Positions 32,222 to 36,354 of a stretch of DNA of 36,354 bases are shown one piece after another. The translations under genes and the position numbers were made by a program. Under the pieces are notes generated by a model. That model was given only the letters and a program-made list of their open reading frames with translations, ran no database searches and had not been told where the DNA came from. The DNA is from an uncultured Eubacteriales bacterium (lineage in GTDB: Bacteria; Bacillota; Clostridia; Oscillospirales; Oscillospiraceae), in NCBI GenBank assembly GCA_900317375.1, contig ONGJ01000024.1, positions 1 through 36,354 of the forward strand. The letters are read 5' to 3'. Every line of letters begins with the position of its first letter. Positions within the stretch are counted from its first letter, which is position 1.

Positions 32222-32265
32222 TCGGCAGTCTCCCCGCCAAAAGCGGGGAGACTGCCGATTTTTTT
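32222..32265 (+). terminator. Strong hairpin with T-run in plus orientation between aspS and yifB
   Basis: A perfect 16-bp stem (32222-32237 with 32243-32258, 5-base loop) is followed on the plus strand by seven T residues, which run into the aspS stop codon. On the minus strand, where both neighbours are transcribed, only A-runs flank the stem, so it is a canonical terminator only for plus-strand (antisense) transcripts. Confidence 0.75.
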
Positions 32266-34042
32266 ATTCTTCGACGGCCGTAACGGCAATATGCAGCTCG
32301 TCAAGCTGCTTCTGTTCGACGGTAGACGGTGCGCCCATCATGACGTCCTGCGCGCTCTTGTTCATCGGGAAGGGAATGATCTCGCGGATGCTGTCTTCCC
32401 CGGCGAGCAGCATGACCATGCGGTCGACGCCCGGTGCGATGCCGGCGTGCGGCGGAGCGCCGTAGCAGAAGGCGTTGTACATGGCCGGGAATTTCTTCTT
32501 GACATCTTCCTCTCCCAGCCGGACCATCTCAAAGGCCTTGATCATGATCTCGGGGTCGTGGTTCCGGACGGCGCCGGAGGACAGCTCGACACCGTTGCAG
32601 ACCAGGTCATACTGGTCGGCCGTGATGCTGAGCGGGTCGATCTCTCCCTTTTCCGCCTTCAGCAGCACGTCCAGGCCGCCGGAGGGCATGGAGAAGGGGT
32701 TGTGGCAGAATTCGAGCTCGCCGGATTCCTCTCCGATCTCGTACATCGGGAAATCGACGATCCAGCAGAATTTGTAGCGCTCTTTGTCCATATGAGCGGG
32801 AATCTGAGCGGCGAAGAGTTTGATGGCAACGCCGGCGGTCTTCTGCGCCTGCGAGCGGTTCGAAGACGAGACGACCACAAGTGTCCCGGGCTTCAGGCCG
32901 AGGCGCTCGGTCAGGCGGTCCTTCACCGCATCCAGGAACTTTGACACGCCGCCCACAAAGGCCCCGTTCTCGTCCATGCGGAACCAGTAGGGCTTCATAC
33001 CGGACTGGACCTCGACGTCTGCAATCAGCTTATCGATCTGCTTGCGTGTCAGGTCACATCCGCTGATCGGGATGGCCTTGCTGACATTCCCGCCGCGGAA
33101 GGGCTCAAACTCTGTCTCGCTGAGCAGGTCCGTCACGTCCTGCGCGGTCAGGTCGATGCGCAGGTCGGGCTTGTCCGTGCCGTAGGTCTCCAGCGCGTCG
33201 TTGTAGCGGATGCGGCGGAAAGGTGCGGTGGAAGCGATGCTGTACTTTCCGTACCTAGCAAAGATTGGGGGCAGAACGTCCTCGAGAACCGCAAACACAT
33301 CCTCCTGGGTGGCAAAGGCCATCTCCATATCCAGCTGATAGAACTCGCCGGGGCTGCGGTCGCCGCGGGCATCCTCATCACGGAAGCAGGGGGCGATCTG
33401 GAAATAGCGGTCAAAGCCCGAGGTCATCAGCAGCTGCTTGAACTGCTGCGGCGCCTGCGGGAGGGCATAAAACTTGCCGGGGTGCTTGCGGGCCGGGACC
33501 AGATAGTCACGCGCGCCCTCGGGCGAGGAGGCTGTCAGGATCGGCGTCGTGATCTCGAGGAAGCCGTGGTCGTTCATGGCACTCCGCAGGGCCGAAATCA
33601 CCTGGCAGCGCAGAATGATGTTCTGCTTGACCTCGGGATTGCGGAGGTCAAGATAGCGGTACTTCAGGCGCTGGGACTCGTCCGCCTCGCGGCTGCGGTT
33701 GATTTCAAAGGGAAGCTCCCGGTAAATGCACTTGCCGGTCACGGTCACGGCATCGGGGACCACCTCGATATCGCCGGTGGGCATGTTCGGGTTCTTGCTG
33801 TCGCGCTCCCGGACGGTGCCGGAAACGATAACCGTCGATTCCTTGTTGATCGCCTTCACCTGCTGCAGCAGGTCCTCTCGCTCGATGACGAGCTGGGTCT
33901 TGCCGTAAAAGTCGCGGACGACGACGAAAGCCAGGCTGCCGCCGACCTCGCGTACATTTTCCATCCAGCCGGCCAGCTGAACATGCTCTCCGACATTCTC
34001 TATGCGGAGCTCTCCGCAGGTATGGGTACGGGACTGCATCAT
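32264..34042 (-). CDS. aspS: Aspartate-tRNA ligase, bacterial type (592 aa)
   Basis: It charges tRNA(Asp). It has an N-terminal OB fold (QLAGWMENVREVGG), the class II motif 2 FRDEDARGDRSPGEFYQLD, a GAD insertion domain, and motif 3 with APGVDRMVMLL followed by IREIIPFPMN. The PFPMNKSAQD ending is the variant common in Clostridia. The length is that of bacterial AspRS. The ATG at 34042 is one of two adjacent ATGs behind AGAGGA. It follows hisS by 44 bases, the usual hisS-aspS pair in Bacillota. Confidence 0.97.
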   Translation of the reverse strand: MMQSRTHTCGELRIENVGEHVQLAGWMENVREVGGSLAFVVVRDFYGKTQLVIEREDLLQQVKAINKESTVIVSGTVRERDSKNPNMPTGDIEVVPDAVTVTGKCIYRELPFEINRSREADESQRLKYRYLDLRNPEVKQNIILRCQVISALRSAMNDHGFLEITTPILTASSPEGARDYLVPARKHPGKFYALPQAPQQFKQLLMTSGFDRYFQIAPCFRDEDARGDRSPGEFYQLDMEMAFATQEDVFAVLEDVLPPIFARYGKYSIASTAPFRRIRYNDALETYGTDKPDLRIDLTAQDVTDLLSETEFEPFRGGNVSKAIPISGCDLTRKQIDKLIADVEVQSGMKPYWFRMDENGAFVGGVSKFLDAVKDRLTERLGLKPGTLVVVSSSNRSQAQKTAGVAIKLFAAQIPAHMDKERYKFCWIVDFPMYEIGEESGELEFCHNPFSMPSGGLDVLLKAEKGEIDPLSITADQYDLVCNGVELSSGAVRNHDPEIMIKAFEMVRLGEEDVKKKFPAMYNAFCYGAPPHAGIAPGVDRMVMLLAGEDSIREIIPFPMNKSAQDVMMGAPSTVEQKQLDELHIAVTAVEE

Positions 34043-34086
34043 TTTACCATCCTCTTTTCTGCTGCCGCGGCAGCATTCTTTTCTGT

Positions 34087-35439
34087 TCAGCCGCGGATTG
34101 GCGCGGCGCTGTTTTTCTTCTGAACCGCCTCAGAGATGATCCCTGCGGCTTCTTCCGCGGTGAGCAGAAGCTGCTCGCCGGTTTCCATGTTTTTCAGGGA
34201 AAGGAGGCCTTTTGCCAGTTCATCCTCGCCCAGCAGCACCGCAAAGGGCACCCCGATGCGGTCGGCATAGCTCATCTTTGCCTTGAACTTTCGGTTCTCG
34301 GCATAGATCTGGCAGCGGATGCCGGCGCTGCGGAAGGCCGTGGCCGCGGTGACGGCGGGGCCGAGTTCCTTCGTCATGGGAATCACCAGGACATCGCAGG
34401 GGGCGGTCGGAAGCTCGTCGGAGAGCAGCTTCTGCTCCTGCAGGACGTAGAAAAGGCGCGTCAGGCCGATGGAGATGCCGACACCGGGAAGCGGTCTGTC
34501 GATGTAATACTCGGCCAGGTTGTCATAGCGGCCGCCGGAGCAGACCGAGCCGATCTCAGGATAGTCCGGCAGTTCGGTCTCGTATACGGTCCCGGTATAG
34601 TAGTCGAGGCCGCGTGCGATCCGCAGGTCAACGGCGAAGTTCTCTTCCGGTACGCCGAAGGCGGCCAGATGGCCGGTGACGATGCGCAGTTCGTCCAGGC
34701 CCTGATCAAAGGTCGCATCCATCCCGCGGAAGGACTCCAGCCTTTCGATGATCTCGGCATTGCTGCCGCGGATGGCCATGAAGTCGAGCACGTTCTCCGC
34801 CTTGTAGGGGCGCATCTGGAGCTCGTCGATGAGCATCTGCTTGACCTTGACCTCGCCGATCTTGTCCATCTTGTCCACGATGCGCATGATGTCCGAGGCC
34901 TTCTCCGACATGCCGTTCATGGCATAAAAGCCGTTGAGGAGCTTGCGGTTATTGACCTTGATCTGAAAGCGCCGGAGGCCGAGGCGGGTGAAGGCGGTAT
35001 AGATGATGGCCGGTATCTCGGCTTCGTTGATGATATCCAGACTGCCGTCGCCGATGACGTCGATATCCGCCTGATAAAACTCGCGAAAACGGCCGCGCTG
35101 GGCGCGCTCGCCGCGATAGACCTTGCCGATCTGATAGCGCCGGAACGGGAAGGCCAGATCGCCGTAGTGCGCGGCGACGTATTTGGCCAGCGGGACGGTC
35201 AGATCGAAGCGCAGCGACAGGTCGCTGTCCCCTTTCTGGAAACGGTAGATCTGCTTCTCCGTCTCTCCCCCGCCCTTGGCCAGGAGAACATCAGAGGCTT
35301 CGATAACCGGGGTATCCAGCGGATAGAAGGCGAAGAGCGAATAGGTGTCCCGCAGGATCTGCATCATGCGCTCCATCTTCATCTGGTCCTCCGGCAGAAG
35401 CTCCATAAAGCCGGAGAGGGTTCTGGGTTTTACTTTCAT
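34087..35439 (-). CDS. hisS: Histidine-tRNA ligase (450 aa)
   Basis: It charges tRNA(His). Motifs visible: LRFDLTVPLAKYVAAH, RRYQIGKVYRGERAQRGRFR, EFYQADIDVIG, the HisB-like ARGLDYYTGTVYE and CSGGRYDNL, then a C-terminal anticodon-binding domain (CDVLVIPM, FKAKMSYADRIG). The ATG at 35439 is preferred to an in-frame TTG two codons upstream. The ribosome binding site is weak (AAAGTGAG). I looked for a T-box leader: the gap to mgsA is about 87 bases and holds only a GC hairpin, so none is present. Confidence 0.95.
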   Translation of the reverse strand: MKVKPRTLSGFMELLPEDQMKMERMMQILRDTYSLFAFYPLDTPVIEASDVLLAKGGGETEKQIYRFQKGDSDLSLRFDLTVPLAKYVAAHYGDLAFPFRRYQIGKVYRGERAQRGRFREFYQADIDVIGDGSLDIINEAEIPAIIYTAFTRLGLRRFQIKVNNRKLLNGFYAMNGMSEKASDIMRIVDKMDKIGEVKVKQMLIDELQMRPYKAENVLDFMAIRGSNAEIIERLESFRGMDATFDQGLDELRIVTGHLAAFGVPEENFAVDLRIARGLDYYTGTVYETELPDYPEIGSVCSGGRYDNLAEYYIDRPLPGVGISIGLTRLFYVLQEQKLLSDELPTAPCDVLVIPMTKELGPAVTAATAFRSAGIRCQIYAENRKFKAKMSYADRIGVPFAVLLGEDELAKGLLSLKNMETGEQLLLTAEEAAGIISEAVQKKNSAAPIRG

Positions 35440-35487
35440 GTTCAAAATCTCACTTTCTCTCTGGAGAAGGTTTACGACAGTGTATAA

Positions 35488-35510
35488 TCCCCCCGCCTGC
35501 GGCGGGGGGA
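35488..35510. other. GC-rich hairpin between the mgsA remnant and hisS
   Basis: A 10-bp stem built on CCCCCCGCC/GGCGGGGGG with a three-base loop. Downstream on the minus strand there is only ATTATA, so if it is the terminator of the mgsA region it is an imperfect one. Confidence 0.5.
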
Positions 35511-35526
35511 ATCCGTCTGGTTTTGC

Positions 35527-35905
35527 TTATCGTTTCTGTGGGTTGACGATGTTTCTCCAATCCAGGTCACCGCGCCGCAGGCCCTGGACCAGGACCTCAG
35601 CCGTGGCCGCGTTGGTGGCAAAGGGGATCTGGTGCTGATCGCAGAGGCGTTCGACCTTGTTGATGTCGTCAAAGCCCTTGGGGTTCGCCGGATCGCAGAA
35701 GAACAGGACCAGGTCGATCTCGTTGTAGGAGATGCGGGACCCGATCTGCTGGGCACCGCCCTGGTCCGCGTGCAGATACAGCGTAATCGGAAGCCGTCAC
35801 ATGGGTGGCACAGAGATTATGCTCGGCAAGGATACCGCAGTAGGCAATGCAGAACTGAACCATCAGTTCCTTTTTTCGGTCATGCGCCATTAAGGCAATG
35901 TTCAT
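35527..35905 (-). pseudogene. mgsA: Methylglyoxal synthase, broken by a small out-of-frame deletion
   Basis: The first 36 or so codons are typical MgsA ([34 protein letters not shown]) and the last part, in another frame, is also typical ([30 protein letters not shown]). Between LCAT and LPIT only about ten bases remain where the family has about twelve codons, so roughly 26 bases are missing. These encode the GTTG phosphate-binding loop and the following helix. The length of 379 bases is not a multiple of three, so translation shifts into a nonsense tail. MgsA makes methylglyoxal from dihydroxyacetone phosphate; this copy should be inactive unless the deletion is a sequencing or assembly error. 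The gene lies beside a PBP2-like gene, as often seen in Clostridia. Confidence 0.85.
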
Positions 35906-35956
35906 TCAATTTCCTCCGAAATCACACAGCAATCTTGATTCACCATTCGACACTTT

Positions 35957-35985
35957 ATTATAGCTGTTATTCTCTGTTTTCGCAA
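35957..35985 (-). promoter_or_regulatory. Promoter of the mgsA region
   Basis: TTGCGA (35985-35980), a spacer of 17 and TATAAT (35962-35957) on the minus strand, about 50 bases before the mgsA start. Confidence 0.7.
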
Positions 35986-36014
35986 GGGAAAATGCGTGTG
36001 TTACGATACATTTT

Positions 36015-36354
36015 TTATCTCAGGAGGCGCATTTCCTCTTCGGAGGAGTCGGTATAGCTGCAGATGTTGATGTAGGCGTCCATGATGCGGCGCGCGATGC
36101 GCTGGACATTTGCACCCGATCCGCCGCGTTCGACCACGACGGCGATGGCGACATCGGGATCGGTATAGGGGCCGTAGACGAGGAAAATACCGTCGTTGGT
36201 GATCTTCTCGCCCTTCTGTGCGGTTCCGGTCTTGCCGGCGCAGATCCAGGGGCAGGCGGTCCAGACCTCGGCATTCGGTTCGTTGATCCAGTCGTTCAGC
36301 ACCATGTACATGCCTTCGTGAATGGCAACCCAGTTGTATTCGGCCGAGCGGATG
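36015..36354 (-). CDS. Class B penicillin-binding protein (PBP2-like), C-terminal part only
   Basis: Only the last 113 or so residues lie in the window; the gene enters from the right edge. The KTG box is present in AGKTGTAQKGEKITNDG, preceded by the EGMYMVLND helix and followed by the DVAIAVVVERGG strand and a C-terminal helix. This is the transpeptidase end of an elongation-type class B PBP, periplasm-facing in cell-wall synthesis. The neighbouring mgsA favours PBP2/MrdA over PBP3-type proteins (family synteny, inference). The stop codon is at 36015-36017. Confidence 0.85.
   Translation of the reverse strand, partial: IRSAEYNWVAIHEGMYMVLNDWINEPNAEVWTACPWICAGKTGTAQKGEKITNDGIFLVYGPYTDPDVAIAVVVERGGSGANVQRIARRIMDAYINICSYTDSSEEEMRLLR

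Noticed and set aside
35446-35526. T-box riboswitch before hisS
   Set aside because: The gap is too short and lacks the specifier stem and the T-box sequence; only a GC hairpin is present.

Overview
The window looks like a chromosomal segment from a fairly GC-rich member of the Bacillota, class Clostridia (probably a gut-type Oscillospiraceae or Lachnospiraceae relative). This is inference from gene content: Clostridia-type aspS with adjacent hisS, a DivIVA-like protein, a PBP2-like gene beside mgsA, SAPR-type response regulators, strong AGGAGG ribosome binding sites, and monoderm-style secreted proteins and lipoproteins. No tRNA, rRNA, CRISPR array or insertion sequence was seen.

Layout. 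(A) 1-8548, minus strand: four secreted hydrolases in a row (S41-type peptidase B, an HEFMH zinc metalloprotease with a long repeat tail, a papain-like C1 peptidase, S41-type peptidase A), then a truncated DUF4428 zinc-ribbon gene. (B) 8733-11913, minus: a membrane LytS-type histidine kinase, its canonical REC-SARP (SAPR family) response regulator, and a second, paralogous regulator whose receiver domain has lost every phosphorylation residue. (C) 12162-18812, minus: a STAS protein, a miniature HlyD-like protein, a C39-peptidase ABC exporter, a second NHLM-type ABC exporter and a YdcF-family membrane protein, an NHLM/NHLP-type export operon with no recognisable precursor or modifying enzyme. 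(D) 18917-24081, minus: alanine racemase, then a lipoprotein / soluble mini-kinase / REC-SARP regulator operon. (E) 24392-28842, plus: four overlapping genes including an unusual fusion, REC-SARP + low-molecular-weight tyrosine phosphatase + barstar, with a phosphodiester glycosidase and an unknown membrane-anchored protein. (F) 28891-36354: housekeeping and conserved genes (DivIVA-like, YwaF-like membrane protein, a 60-residue basic protein, yifB/comM, aspS, hisS, a broken mgsA, and the end of a PBP2-like gene).

How it may work together. The main signal is a regulatory network. Four SAPR-type regulators lie within 18 kb, all ending in the same short YSWA-containing motif. Four promoters (before S41-B, before the degenerate regulator, before the STAS/exporter operon and before the lipoprotein/kinase operon) share one geometry: two direct repeats 11 bp apart replacing a -35 box, with a -10 hexamer at a nearly fixed distance. 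SARP proteins are known to bind this geometry. Two of the sites carry the same 20-bp sequence; the other two carry different repeats. By contrast the kinase gene of region B, alr and the fusion operon have ordinary -35/-10 promoters. My reading (inference) is a set of signal-responsive SAPR regulators controlling exoprotease secretion, a peptide exporter and a nutrient or peptide-sensing lipoprotein operon.
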